Assembly: GCF_030848805.1 (NCBI RefSeq)
Contig: NC_092361.1
Location: forward strand, 16,203,406 to 16,267,405
Direction of reading: 5' to 3'
DNA from: Temnothorax longispinosus
Taxonomy: Eukaryota; Arthropoda; Insecta; Hymenoptera; Formicidae
DNA: 64,000 nt
Position numbers and translations under genes: made by a program. The notes beneath the pieces were generated by a model. The model had not been told where the DNA came from. It saw only the letters and a list, made by a program, of their open reading frames with translations, and ran no database searches. Below are positions 36,104 to 48,391 of the stretch, piece by piece (position 1 is the stretch's first letter; each line of letters starts with the position of its first letter).

Positions 36104-36682
36104 GTTACATAATTTGCACATTTTACTTTGAGTTATATTACGAGATCGTTTCTAATATATCTTATTAACTAATAAATCATAATTATATAAATATATAACA
36201 AATGTAAATATACATATTTGTAATTTAAATTTCCGTAATTTTTTTCTTTTTAAAGGATTGCAACATTTTTATTCAGAAGGAAAGAAACAGAAATTTTTTT
36301 TTTTTCAAATAGCAATATATGAAAGCAGTCAACCGAGTTGATTAATCATCTTAATATTAAAGTTGAATAAAAAGTTTTTGTGTAAAGAGTTGTAGAATCC
36401 ATCATTGTTTAAATCATCAGATGAGATAATAAGAGTTACAAAATATATAGCGATATAATGATATTATTTATGTATATTTACATTTTACTCTGGCTGTCAA
36501 AAATTATATATTGAACCTAATGAACTGTAAAATTTAAGTTGATGTATTCACAAGTTCCATTCTAAGTCACTTCGTGAATAGATTGTACATCATCTTGCGA
36601 GAGTCCATCACGTTCAGGTTCAGACTAGAAAAGAATGCAAGGTGTTAATATTTCAAGTTCATTTTTCAATATAACGCGATAT
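36104..36682. other. Convergent 3' ends of the zinc-finger gene and DRC1
   Basis: This is 580 bp of AT-rich DNA between two stop codons on opposite strands. AATAAA occurs on the plus strand at 36171-36176 and on the minus strand at 36273-36268. If both signals are used, the two transcripts end close to, or slightly overlap, each other. Confidence 0.5.
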
Positions 36683-39600
36683 TTAGTATATCTGATATAT
36701 ATTATTTTCTGGCATTACTTGAATTATGTATGTTTTCAATAAACGCCGTAATTCTGCGTTCTGTGTTCGTAAAGATTCCACTTCAATATTCAAACGATGT
36801 CGTTCTTTTAATATTTCGTGATACTTTTTAAGTCCGATCAATAAACCATCCCAAAGTCGTTCCTTTTTTGCTGGGAAAATTTCACTGTATCGCTTCCAAA
36901 AATCGGTCACATCCTGAATTGTCATATTTCGGGATATAACTGTCTTTTTCTCCATTAATTTTTCTTGAAATGTTTCTGGCATCTCTTTCCATTTAACAAA
37001 ATGATATCTTTCTATGAATTCTCGCAATGCTCTGGTGACAAACGTAGCTTCAATTTCAAGCAAGTGTCCCTTGTCACACAATAAGCGTCGTTGCATTTGA
37101 TCATCGTCTGTACGAAATGAATAGAATTAATATTAATTTTATTATCTTATTAATATAAAATTTCCCGCGGCTCTTAATTTCCGCTCATTAAATTCAGAAG
37201 TAAAAGTACGCGTACCCTTAACGATATCACTAATAGATGCATGAGAAGTTGAAGTACATTCCGCGATAGGAAGTAACGTTTCAGTTGAAGAACTTCGAGA
37301 CGAAGCGCCCGTGATGCTCGTATCATCACTAGGAGTAGATGATTTTTCGTCACAGATTGCTTCTTTAACGGCAGCAATTAATTTAGTTTCGTCTTCCGTG
37401 AACTCCTCAGCAACTCCACAGACATCTCCACAGACTTCTTCAACGCTGATATGTCAAATATAATATTGCTTATAAAATTATTAAATACGTTGTTTAATTG
37501 GAACCGTCTACTTACTCCGTTTTCAGCGAAGGAGATTTAGTAAATTCGTCATCGGTGGAGCTGCTTATGTCCTTGCTCATGTCCTTACTACACACAGGAC
37601 AATATGCATATGGCAGAAAGAAATTCAAGAGAAAGCCAAGCTCCTTCTCGGATTTAATGTTTAACGCCTAATAATATACGACAATGTTACAACGAAATGA
37701 TATGAGATATCTCGTAAGTACGTTTACCTGGAACACATTATCCAATCGTATGATCAACTGATCATTCGCGGTGTAGGGTAAGAGCAGCTCGAGCAATCTA
37801 TCTTCGATCAAATAATCACAACGATCGGCAATGTTCTTAATAATACGATTCAGCAATCGTCTTTCTAAATTGATTTCCTCGATGGTGCTAGCCGGTTTGT
37901 AAGATTTACATATTGTCTTCTTCTCGTTGATGAATCTGTTCTCTTGGAGAATGCAAGCATGTACGTGTCAGGGAAATTTGTTGCGGGATTGATTAAAAAA
38001 AGGTTTAATCGATCGTTACCTTCTTCTATAGTACACATCACACTACTATAAGACGGCAGATCTTTCTTTTCTAGCAAGGTTTGTTCAGGTGGACTCCACT
38101 CCATGCCCAATGCTTGTTCGTATATGACTTTGTCAGCATTTAAAATCTGAAATGCATTAGTCTTTTAACGTCGATACAATTAAAAACCTATTTTAGCGTA
38201 CCTTATCGAGCAACTCATTCGCATTTTTCGCATTCATATCCCAAATTCGCATGTACTTCTTGTCGTTAATTCTCGTGAAGTGGTTCGACTTTTCTACTAA
38301 ATCCAAAATATTCTTATGCGCTTTTATGACCTGATCGGTGAGCCTCTGTATCTCAAGTCTCGTGTTCTCTTCCAATTCGGTATAATTTTTTTTCAAACCA
38401 TTGATTATATCTTGAAGTCTGAAAAACACGCCAGTTTACTGCAGATTAATCATAATTAATTGTCGCGATCTCGAGGAGCGCGAAGCTTTGCTGTATTCGA
38501 TCGTATGGAATAATTCGATTTGCATTCAATACCGACTTATTAATTCTTCTCTTTTGCTGATTTTTCACTATGGTGTTTTCGTCTTCTCGTCGTTTGAGCA
38601 CGGCATAACTGTAGTCCAGTTTCTCGACGTTCATGAAACACAGCGCTTTTGTGCTCTGCACCTCCTGCTGGAGCTTCTGAATCTCAAGCTCGAAGCTGAT
38701 TTTCTGCGCCCGGAACTCCTCCTGATGCTCGATCACGACTTTCTTCATCTCTTCCTCGTACTCGCGCATTATTTCCTTCCGCCTGTCCAATCCCGCGAAA
38801 CTGTCCTCCCGTAGCTTTTTGTACAGCGCTTCCCACTTTTCCGAGAGATTTTCCAGCAGCATTTTACGCTCAGACTCCATTACGTCATTAATAAGCGATA
38901 ACTCGCAACGGTAAGCTTTGGTCATAATGTTCATCTAGATAAAATATATGAGCTCTTAATACGGGCGAAGTCATGTTAATATCATTATCAAAAGAATATA
39001 CACATATAACTTTATATATCTATATTTAACTATTTATATCTATATAGATCTATATCTAACTATATATCTGTATCTTTATATGTCTATATCTAACTTGATT
39101 GTCCATCCTATTGATCAATAAATCTATATCCTCATTCTGACTCTTCTGGTCAGTAACGAATTTAAGATCGGCGTTCTCCAACTCTTGCCGCAGCTCCGCG
39201 ATGACGGCGTCTTTCCTCTCCATGATCTCCAGACACTTGGCATTTTGGGCCTCCATCTCCGCGTGTATGTCTAACGGGTCCTTGGACGCGAGTATGTTTG
39301 ACCACTTCTCGTTGATCACCCGGTACCTTCTCATGCATTCCTCGTCATCCTCCTCGAGTTTCCTCAGCAACGTTCTCCTGATTTCCTGCGCCTCCCTCCG
39401 TCGCTGCAGCTCCCTAGCATCGTTCGCCACCTTCACGGAAGTCACCTGTACGCAATTTTATCAGTTTGATCTCTTTCGTTAATATTTTTAATACGTCGCG
39501 AAAATATCTAACTTAATATAATTATATAAATGGTATAATTTCGTTATGCCAACCACTTCGTCCCCTTCCACCGACAAGTTTTCCAACAGTTCAGAACTAG

Positions 39601-40268
39601 CAAGTATTTGTCTTTCGGTGAGCGTCTTCTCGACAACCTCTTCATCTTCAGCATCTGTTTTTCTGCAAAAGAGATAGTCACAATTAATATTAGACGGAGA
39701 AAGAAATCCGATTCTTTGAAAAAGAATCGCTACAAAGGCGGCGAAAGATAAAATTGCGAAAATGCGAATATTACGAGGAATATTTCTAAAGTTCTGAGAA
39801 TTGTGCTCTGAATCTTTTATTTCATTCAATTTCGTCAACATTACGTTGTAGTTCTTCAATATATATTCCATTTAACTGAACACACATTTATCTCGGCGTA
39901 AAAACATTTTTTAAAGGCCATCTTCGAAAAACTTTTGAGGGCGCGATTTCCGAGAACTTTGTAAACATCCCTCGTAGTTGCGCAACATATAGGACATAAT
40001 CATTCACTATCGTCCGCACATTGCGCGCGGGCGGATTATTCAATTTTTTAAGAATAAATCGAGGGGGGAGGAGAAGGTTGCGAATCTTCGCAGATCGTTA
40101 TTTTCAGTCAGCCGAGTGTCAGAAGGGAAGCGTTAATCCTTACTTAGTTAGCGCTTCTAGGCGCCGCTGAATACGGACGCGGCGCGCTAATTTCCGCTCG
40201 TTCGGATCCGACGACGTAACGGACGGCTCCTCCGCGTCCTCCGCGAACTCGGGATATCTGTCATTCAT
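36683..40268 (-). CDS. DRC1: Dynein regulatory complex protein 1 (nexin-DRC subunit)
   Basis: DRC1 is the central coiled-coil scaffold of the nexin link between axonemal doublets. It is required for bend regulation in motile cilia and flagella, in insects in sperm and chordotonal neurons. Ten exons (minus) are 40268-40144, 39662-39554, 39445-39095, 38934-38537, 38418-38202, 38146-38020, 37942-37728, 37667-37516, 37445-37216 and 37107-36683. All join in phase to give 782 aa, close to the human length. Signatures are RRVRIQRRLEAL near the N-terminus, GDEVV..VKVANDARELQRR, then DLKFVTDQKSQNEDIDLLIN, long coiled coils through about residue 400, and a C-terminal domain (ALREFIERYHFVKW ... VTDFWKRYSEIFPAKKERLW). 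Donors GTTGGC (exon 2) and GTTAGA (exon 3) are weak but fit the family alignment. Residues 555-640 are Ser/Thr/Glu-rich and probably disordered. No lesion is seen. Confidence 0.92.
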
Positions 40269-43200
40269 TATATTTATCTCTATTCGCCGCGTGCGTGCGA
40301 AATGCGTCGCGAAGGAAAAAATTCAGGGCAAAGTTCAGAGGAATATTCGATTGTGAATGTGAACGCGCGTTCGAAATGACAGAGCGGCTATTCGCGCTGA
40401 GACGGCAAAATGCTTTTTAACGTTAGCGAACGTTCGTTCTCTCTGTAATGCGGGACATACAGCGTTTGTTTGTTCAATATTCGGTCGCCAAGTCGAAGCG
40501 ACGATACGGACACGCGATTTCTGCGCGTCGCGAAGCGTACAACCGACAGGGAAAAAAAGAAAAATATTTCTCTTCCTTTTCCTTCTTTCTCCTTTTTCTT
40601 CTTTGTATTTTCGTTATTTGAAATAATATTTTCGAATCGCCGTTGGTAGAGGTGCCCTTCATCACGTGTTAAATGTATGTATATACATATATGTATATTA
40701 TAGATGTAATTTTAGATGATAATACAGTCAGGTGACAATAGCCGCTGTTGATAACTAATATCGCCTTGATAGCAATGCGTTGCGCTGAGAGATGTCACTA
40801 CACATCAAATCGACGGGCTTTGCTGCCAAATAGGCCTCTGCTCGTACTAGTAGTAATCTATTTTTTTCTAATAAAAGTACTTTCGATGTCCAGCGAAATG
40901 GGCTTAATCTCCCAATGCCAATATTTAATATGTTTAATAAAAAAAAACCTCGATGTACAGGCATAGGAATGATCGAGATTCGCTCATTCATTGTGGATTG
41001 ATACTCCGTTACATACATTTATTTACACATTTCATATATACATGTTTTTTACGAGCGACAGTGCAATAAATATGTGAGAAAAAGCTGAAACTAGATGCAA
41101 TCTAATTTAAAAATAATAATAAGAATGGGAATAAAAACGACATCCATGTACGCGTTTGATGTGGATGAACCGGAATAGCGGAAGCTAAAAATCGTTTCTT
41201 ATTTATGTCTAAATTAAAGAAAAAACCTCGTAACACCTGCGGGGACCTGATTCGCACAGTCATTTAAGCTCAGCAAACCTAAAAACTCGAACTCGACATG
41301 CTGCGAACATTAGGCCTGTTCGTTTTAGCTAAACTTGCACACTTCCTTTTCTCTTTTTCTCTTCAACGTAAGTTCACCTAAAACGAACAAGTCTATTTAC
41401 ACACATCTATATACATTACACACACATACACGCGTCTATTAATTTTTTACCGAATTTTTAAAATATAGCTAAAAAGTAGGACTCATATATATATATTTGA
41501 TTCAATAGCGGGATAACGAAGGCTAAAGCTCCAATTTTTTATTTCACCCCTGAAAAGGCTGCGTCGATGTAACTGCTGAATAAGCGCGAGCGAGAAGCGT
41601 CGTCATTAAGCAGCGCGGAAAGCCATTGGGAAAATCTGACAAAGCCGAAAAAGCGAAGCTCCCAAAAACGCGGCGGTAACGAACGGGGGACGTGCGAATG
41701 GACCGGCGAGTTCCGCACCGTGTATTCATACGTTATCTCCGCGCCGAGTTTACGTAACGCGTCTCGATCGCGATTAGCTCGGTTAGCGCACGACCGAAGG
41801 GGGTAGTGGGGTACACGCGGATATATAGATATATACATGTGTAAGATGTATACTTATCTATCTAAAGCGCGATATTAAAGTTGAACGATCAGGACGCGCC
41901 GCTATTATTGCGTCTCTCGTTATCGTCTGGCGCGAAAGGTATACGAAAGCCGACGCTAATGCGCCCGATTTATCTCGTCTCGTGCGTTACCACGCTCTCG
42001 GTGTCGTGTCGTAACCCCTTCGGGCAGCGCGACGGGTGTACGGGAAGGGGCAGTGCGCTTCAATGACGAGCGAAGAAATAGCTTTATCCAGTGCGATAAG
42101 TGCCATCATCAATCGTCTCGCAGAAGGTCCAAGATAATTGTAGCGAAACCGCTATAAGCCGCGGTTCACGCTCTCTGTCTTTCTTTCTCTCTTTCTCTCG
42201 GCCAATCGCGCTCTTCTCGAGACTCGATACACGCTCGATGAATTAAGACGTACGCCTACGCACGCATGGTATTAAGAACATCGCGATCAGAGCAAAGTAC
42301 ATGTGTGCCGCGACAATGCGCTCGTTTGCATCGGTTAATGCCGCGCGTGTGTCCCCAGGTGTCCCCGTTTCTTACTTTTCCGTTCCAATTTGGATTCGTT
42401 CGATTATCGATAGACGAGGCAATTCCGCTAACTTCCATTGCGCTAGGCGGACGAGTGGATTGTCGCGGAGATAACGGATTGTCGCGATGAAGTTGGATTG
42501 CATTGCGCATAACGGAAAACGACGACGCGCGCGTCAAGTATCTACATATTTAGGAAGAAGTTTTACGTAAACGAGGGTATACTTTCAATAGGGATATGTA
42601 TATAGAAGAAATAAAATAAGTCGCACACACATTGTATTGTAAAAAGATGCAAATATATTTATTCGATCGCGTCGCATATTCTTTGTGATAAATAAGATAT
42701 CGATGATTACGAAATTGAGGTGGTGATCATGCATGAGTACGTGGCGGTATTTATCTTCAAATTGATTAAAGATTTTAATCAAATTAAAGATACAAATTGA
42801 TAGATCGCTCGGTAATTGCGGATCCAATGACAGCGAAGAGAAAGATTTTAATCGGACGTTGAATGCATATAGCAGACAAAGCTTCGAGCGCCGCGTGTAT
42901 CGAAAATTCAAACGGTAAATGTCTGAGGCGAAATATCAACGTAAAACCTAGATATCATTGAATTTTCTTACTCTTTTTGGCACTAATGAATTCTTTGTCA
43001 TTACAGTTTTTATTTTTGTTTTTACATGATTTACGTTTTATATGATTGCGTTGAATACTTCATACGAGCTATGCGTATTTAGGAGTTTACATATATTTCT
43101 TTATTCACAGGTTTCTATCGTTGAAATTAGAAGATGGTTTAAAGACAGAAACGTTTGCAAATTATAATTCGATTAGATAACATCGACCCCGAATGTCCGG

Positions 43201-46180
43201 TTGTGGCTCTGAGAGAGAGAGAGAGAGAGCCCCTTTGTTTTCAATTTATTAAATTTTATTTATAATTACATGCTTATCGCGTCCTACATCATTCGTTAGC
43301 GAAACGTACGCGTTCGCGTCTCTCCACGTTGCGAAGGAAAAAATGCAAGGAAAAACGTAACGCTCGAGCGAGATCTCATATACAGAACGTAGATCTCATA
43401 CCGCGCTAAGCAAATACCGCGTCGAGAAACGGCCGAAGCGGATATATGAAGCTGACTGTGGGCCTCGTTATATTTTTGGTACGATACCGCTCGTTGCGGC
43501 CATCGTTCGGGATAACGAAACGCGGCCGATGCGATGCCAGAATTTGGTATGCAAAGCGGAGCAAGGAGAGTAAGGGTCATTTTCGCACGTCCGCTACGTC
43601 GAGATACGCAGAGAATTACGGCAATTTGAATAATAATACGACCGATATTGGCCAAAGAAATTCACGGGGAATTCATCCGACCGCAAATTGGCCGAGACAA
43701 AGCGACGGCGACGATCTCCGATAACGAAACGCTCGACGTCTGCACGTTTTCGGAACGGACGAGGTACAGCTTTATTCTCGGAAATCGTTTTCTCCAGCAT
43801 CGATATCGGAAGTTGAACGCATCTCCTACGAATCCTGGAAATCTCGATACTCAAAGGCGCATCATCGAAGTCGCGTGAAACATCAGGATTAATATCCCCT
43901 CTGTTATTCGCTCATATCTATATCATTATATTAATGTACCCTCTTACCGCCGTTATTTACAATCGAAATAAAATTGCCGTGATATTTTGTCGAGTTCAAT
44001 TTCCGACGCCACGCGAATTGACTCCCCAATTTGTTCCGAGTAAACGCAAAAGGGCCGTTTACGCGAGAGCCCCGAAAATTCGAGCCCGTAATCGAGCCCG
44101 GGCGGAAAGAAATTCACAAGCGGCACAGGACACACGACCGTGAAAATTGGTCGGGAAGAGGCAAACGTGTCACGCGAGACGCTCATCCGGCTCATCCCCA
44201 AAATGACGAAAACGCTCGCGTCCGTTTTCGGACGCGGACGGCGCGACACGGCCGCGACGGAAGTCGCTTTCTCTCGGGCAACATCATCCCGACGCGGTCA
44301 CACGGACGGACGTTAACTGTCGTTGCACGCCCGGCCCGGGCTCGACGTCGCGTAACGCGCGACATGCGAGACGCGAGCGAACGTGTGACCGGCGGTTCGG
44401 GTCGAAACTCGGAGGAGCGACGAGCGACAACGATCGCACGAGGCATGGACATAACAACGCCCGTCCCGTATCCCGTAGTGGTAGTCTAGTCGCGGACGAC
44501 ACGGTCCTCGGCACGAGAACAAGATGGCGGCGGCGGGCGCAGGCACGCAGCTAGCACATTGTTCACCCCCGACGGACCCGTCGCTGTCGTGTCCCCGATT
44601 ATTTTGTGTCCTGAGATATTTATTTCGGTGAAAAATGATATTCGGGTGTCCGGGCGGTAACCGAAATAGTCGGATATGCTAGGTAGGAAGCTTCGCTTCC
44701 TTCCTCTCGAAGCAATTTTACGCTTCGATTTATATACTTATATTACGCTTCAATTTATACTTGTGTACGTTTATTTTTCAATTATATTAGGCATTTACAT
44801 TGTAATACACACGTTCTGATAAATGTATTAAATGTAAGGCACGCATCTTGGAACGAAAATTGCTTCGCGAAGCCATTAATTGTACGAAAATTTAACGAAT
44901 TCCGTTTCCGTAGATTTTATGGAAAATCGCAACAACCATAAATAACAAAAACATAAATCTCCCAGATATGTATGTAGCACTCGGTTGAATGCAAGACACA
45001 TTTACAGTTTTAAATCGACTTTGTCTTATCGAGAACTAAAGAATTCGACGTCCCGAGGAGAAATTGTCCCGGCATTATTGTAGTCACGAGTGTTTCGTTC
45101 CGCTCACGTTTCAAAAATCGTTTGACTAAAGAAAAATTTTGTAGGAAAAGGACCACTTTATCCTCGCCCGTCCTGCCGCCGAATCTACCGAATCGTTTAC
45201 GCGAGAAACGCTTATCCGCCCGCGAGTCTCATTAATGCGCGCTATCAAGCTCCGGCACGTTTGTTTGATCGTTACTTCCTTGATTAGAGGGAACGTCACG
45301 AAGTTAAGCACTTTTATTTTCGTAATAATCCGATTGTCCGTCTTTATTCCCGGTAGAAAGTACCGATGCCCCGGGTAATTGGCTGCCCCTAAACCGGCCC
45401 TGAAGCGAGAGAAAGAGGCAGAAAGACGGAAAGAGCGAGAATACATGTGTGCGCGCGCACGCATTCTCGAAGCGAGCGAGAGAGAAAGAGAGAGCGAGAG
45501 TAGGACTGTAGGCTGTAGTGTACTGTAGAGGACGGGTAAGCGCGGGGAGAAGGAACAAAGATGGCAGATAGGATTTGACTCGACGGCGACCGGCGTTGGT
45601 GATGGTGGTGGTGGTGGTGGTGGCGGGGTGGTGGTGCAGAAGGAAGAGAACGAATGACTTACGCGGGGGGAAGAAAGGTAAGGGGGAGCCAGAAAGAGAG
45701 AGAGAGAGATAGAAGGAGCGCGATGATCCGGCGTGGAGCGAGGCGGGCGAGGGGGACGAGGAGGGTGGGACGAACTACGGGACGAAAGGGACAAGCGCGG
45801 CTCGGGGGTTCGGGTTAGCTCGTTCGACCCGTTATCCCTTCTCCGCCCGTGTTGAGTCCCGAGTTCTCCCTACCTGTCCTTGCTTCGATTCGAACGAGTC
45901 TCCCCCCCCCCCCTCATCCCCTTTTTCCGCCACGCATCCGAAGCGCGCGCGCGCGCGCTCGCACACCCTCCCGTTGTTTCCTCCCCCACTCTCTGGCGCC
46001 CCCCTCTCTACCCGCCGCGCGACCTCACCGCGCCTGGCGGGCGACGATCGCGATCGCGAAGCCGCCTCTCTCTCATGTAGACTCGTTCCGCTCCCCTATC
46101 GCGGCTGCCCCACCAGGCGGCGGGACGGCGATGCTAGTCGGCGAGCCTCGCTGCGCTCCCGCCACGGTGACGTCACTCTG
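40269..46180. other. Intergenic region between DRC1 and the spen leader
   Basis: No coding gene is supported. The first 200 bp are the DRC1 promoter side. A small MITE lies at 41311-41395 and a GA tract at 43212-43230. CpG-rich stretches lie at about 41540-42540, 43300-44640 and 45140-46180. Their long open frames on both strands are Arg/Ser/Pro-rich and look compositional. ATGGCGGCGGCG at 44524, in a good context (AAG before ATG) and followed by a GTGAAA donor-like site near 44629, might be an upstream exon; this is weak. Confidence 0.4.
41311..41395. repeat. Tiny MITE-like inverted repeat, 85 bp
   Basis: TAGGCCTGTTCGTTTTAGCT at the left is mirrored by AGGTG-AACTT context and CCTAAAACGAACAAGTCTA at the right. 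A TA stands at both ends. The interior is CT-rich. Confidence 0.6.
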
Positions 46181-47170
46181 AGTAGTGTAGTGCAGTGAGA
46201 AGGAGCCGAAGTCAGCTCCGTTCTGCGTTACATGGCCCGAGTGTGAGGCATTACGAAGGCGAAGTGAGTTCACGAGGCGGTAATAAACCCTTAAAACAAC
46301 GGCGGAGAGGAAAGGGTAGAGGAAGAGAGCCGAAGTAAAAAAGTAACAAGTCCGAGAGTGTGAGTTTTAGTTTCTCGATGTGTCCGGCCGGACGTCTCGG
46401 CATCGCCGCGGCGTCGCGCATGCACGCGTATACGTTCGCCGCGCGACGACAACGGGAGTTTTACGCCGCCGCCGCCGCCGCCGCGCGCGTAATCGGGAAT
46501 CGCGCGCCGAGATAACTTGGTGTTTGGTTCGCCGCGATCGCGCGCGCGTCTTCTAAAGTCGCCGGAGCGCTCCGCGCTCTCGATCTCGTCCTCGAGGCGC
46601 TCAAGGCGGCGAGACTCGAGTGGTGATTTACTTGCGCGGATCGCCCGTGGTATGTATACCTATAAATATAATTAACGTGAGACGTACTCGGGCCGCGCGA
46701 AACGTATACCTACGTCGGTGATGTGAAAGAGGGAAAGAGAGCGACAGCGACAGCGAGAGAGAGAGAAGAAAGGCGATTCCCCCAAAGTGAATACATTGGC
46801 GCGGGGGGAGCACGGGTTTACGCGTGTATGCTCTCCACGCGTGTACCTATTCGGGTGTATGTGTTACGGTACGAGAAGGGCTACCGTGTCGCGTCTACTC
46901 GCGCGCTACGGTAAAAGAGCGCGTGCGGTGAGGCGAGGAAGAGGAAACGGCGCGTTCGAATTGATTCGCGTTATCAGCAGTGGGTCACGCGCACGCACAC
47001 ACGCACACGCACGCCGCGGCGCGCGACCGAGGCTCGCTTGAAGCAGGCGAGCGCCTCGACGACGACGACGACGAAGGGAATTTTCGTGGTTCTCGCGTGC
47101 GCGAGCGAACGAGCGCGCGCGCGCGGACGCGTCCTCCGCGGTGACGCCGTGCCGTGGCCGCGTAACGTGT

Positions 47171-47320
47171 CGTGACGTGTCGTGTCGTGCTGTGCCGTGC
47201 CGTGCCGTGTCGTGCCGTGCCGTGTCGTGCCGTGCCGTGCCCGTGTCCTGGTCCTGCTCCTGCTCCGGCGCTGGTTGTGCTGCCCGTGCTGTGCTGTGCC
47301 GTGCCGTGCTGTGTCGTGTC
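47171..47320. repeat. CGTGC/CGTGT pentanucleotide array in the spen leader
   Basis: A near-perfect period-5 array occupies about 47171-47240 (units CGTGC and CGTGT). A second short block of GTGCC/GTGCT units lies at about 47286-47320, separated by CCTG-rich sequence. The array opens long artefactual frames of Cys/Arg/Ala/Val on the plus strand and His/Gly/Thr/Ala on the minus strand. Confidence 0.8.
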
Positions 47321-47592
47321 ATCGTGCCCCCGGTGTGCTGTGTGCCGCTCCGACGGAAATAAAACGGAGCGGAGAGCGGCACACGAAAGCGCGCGTCGCC
47401 TTAGCGCCGACGACACGAACGCGTGTGCGTCGCGAGGAATAATGCCGTGCCGGGATGGATCGTATCCCGAGCCGCCGAGTGCCGGGAAGTGCTCCTCGTG
47501 GCTGAGTGACGTGTGATTCGGTTGGGAGCCCCCCTTCCCCACCCCTCCCCCCGCAAGAAGGTATCCCCGTACGCGATACGAGTGATTATACG

Positions 47593-47919
47593 ATGTGGTG
47601 TTCTCCGGTGACGGTACTACTGATCCTCGCAGTCGTAATCGTCAGTGGCGTCCGCTTAAGTCAAGGCTCCTGCTACTACACCGTCACCACCTGCACCTCG
47701 ACCTTCGCCCCCGTGTCACCTCGCGACACCTCGACGACGTCGGAGCGCGTCGCGCCGGGTAAATCGCTCCGCGGTCTCCTCCGCATCCTCGTCGCCGGCG
47801 TGGTCGGCGCCGTCCACGTCATCGTCCCGCTGACAGTCGGATACGTTATCGCCGTCGCTACCTCACCCAGGTTCGAGCGGATCCACGACCTGCTGGACGA
47901 CTCGTTTATCGTCTGGTGA
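47593..47919 (+). CDS. Upstream open reading frame in the spen leader, predicted small membrane/secreted protein
   Basis: The frame starts at ATG 47593 with A at -3. It runs 108 codons to TGA at 47917-47919. The product opens like a signal peptide or anchor (MWCSPVTVLLILAVVIVSGV), continues with a Ser/Thr-rich stretch containing CYYTVTTCTSTF, and has a second hydrophobic segment at about residues 64-88 (LLRILVAGVVGAVHVIVPLT). Both hydrophobic segments are coherent, which argues mildly for real coding in a region where chance frames are Arg/Pro-rich. It resembles no family I recognise. It could be a translated uORF of spen, a separate small gene, or chance. Confidence 0.3.
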   Translation: MWCSPVTVLLILAVVIVSGVRLSQGSCYYTVTTCTSTFAPVSPRDTSTTSERVAPGKSLRGLLRILVAGVVGAVHVIVPLTVGYVIAVATSPRFERIHDLLDDSFIVW

Positions 47920-48289
47920 CTGGTGATCGACGCGCGTCGTCTTGTGTTCCCCGAGGTGAAATCAAAATTGGCAGTGCCGTGAGCAGCGTGGCCGAGAGCG
48001 AGAGAGAAAGAGGGACGCGTGCACGAATTGATCTCTCCGTCGGTGGAGATAAAGCGAAGAAACAGGAGCGCGGAGGAGGCAGATTCAGTTCCTAAGCAGA
48101 GAAAGAGTGAGTGAGAGAGAGAGAGAGGAAGTGGAAGCCGGCCTGTTTCAATCGATCGAAAAAAAAAAATAGCGCGCTTTTCCGGTGTGTTGGTGGCCCA
48201 GAGTGTCTGGTGAATTTATATTCTGCCTTGATCGAGGTTGTGTGTCGTTGTACAGTGCCTCCAAACGATACCACAACATCCGATCCCAA

Positions 48290-48316
48290 ATGAAGAGTTC
48301 GGAGCAAAATGGTTAG
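48290..48316 (+). promoter_or_regulatory. Nine-codon-span uORF overlapping the spen start codon
   Basis: ATG at 48290 (weak context, C at -3) reads ATG AAG AGT TCG GAG CAA AAT GGT TAG and stops at 48314-48316, five bases past the spen ATG and in another frame. By general scanning rules, ribosomes starting here miss the spen start, so it could reduce spen translation. Confidence 0.4.
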
Positions 48317-48391
48317 AGAGACACGTCACCTGTGGGTTGGAAATCTGCCGGAAAACATCCGAGAGGATCGCATCAGGGAGCATTTCAAACG
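48309..48391 (+). CDS. spen: Split ends (SPEN/SHARP family), first coding exon, partial
   Basis: SPEN proteins are very large nuclear RNA-binding corepressors with N-terminal RRMs and a C-terminal SPOC domain, acting in Notch, Wnt and EGFR-linked transcription. This exon starts at ATG 48309 in an optimal context (AAAATGG). Its 27 codons begin MVRETRHLWVGNLPENIRED, then RIREHFKR. This is the family's N-terminus and the start of RRM1, including the RNP2-like LWVGNL strand. It ends at a strong GTAAGT donor (48392) in phase 2. No further exon was found, so the intron runs to at least the right edge, over 15.6 kb. Confidence 0.88.

Larger units (their letters stand above)
46181..48308 (+). promoter_or_regulatory. 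spen: spen promoter and long GC-rich 5' leader
   Basis: This is continuous CpG-rich DNA upstream of the spen start codon. I cannot fix the transcription start. The extreme GC content begins near 45860, and GTAGTGCAGTGAG near 46185 is one possible initiator zone. The stretch contains GCC, GA and GTGCC-type repeats, many upstream ATGs, a 108-codon open frame (47593-47919) and a 9-codon uORF overlapping the spen start (48290-48316). Such leaders usually repress or tune translation. Whether the whole stretch is in one exon is unknown. Confidence 0.45.

Noticed and set aside
39488..39871. 127-codon frame with a hydrophobic segment (FAILSFAAFVAILFQ)
   Set aside because: Only 39554-39662 is exon 2 of DRC1; the hydrophobic part lies in intron 1.
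44031..44489. 152-codon plus-strand open frame
   Set aside because: Arg/Thr/Gly-rich with overlapping open frames on the other strand, as expected in CpG-rich DNA; no recognisable motif.
45126..45794. 222-codon minus-strand open frame
   Set aside because: Low-complexity Ser/Pro/Leu/Arg composition over CT-repeat and GC-rich DNA, with no domain or homology signal; a compositional artefact.
46985..47542. Open frames of 185 and 158 codons on the minus strand and 114 on the plus strand in the spen leader
   Set aside because: They are generated by the period-5 CGTGC array, which stays open in several frames.
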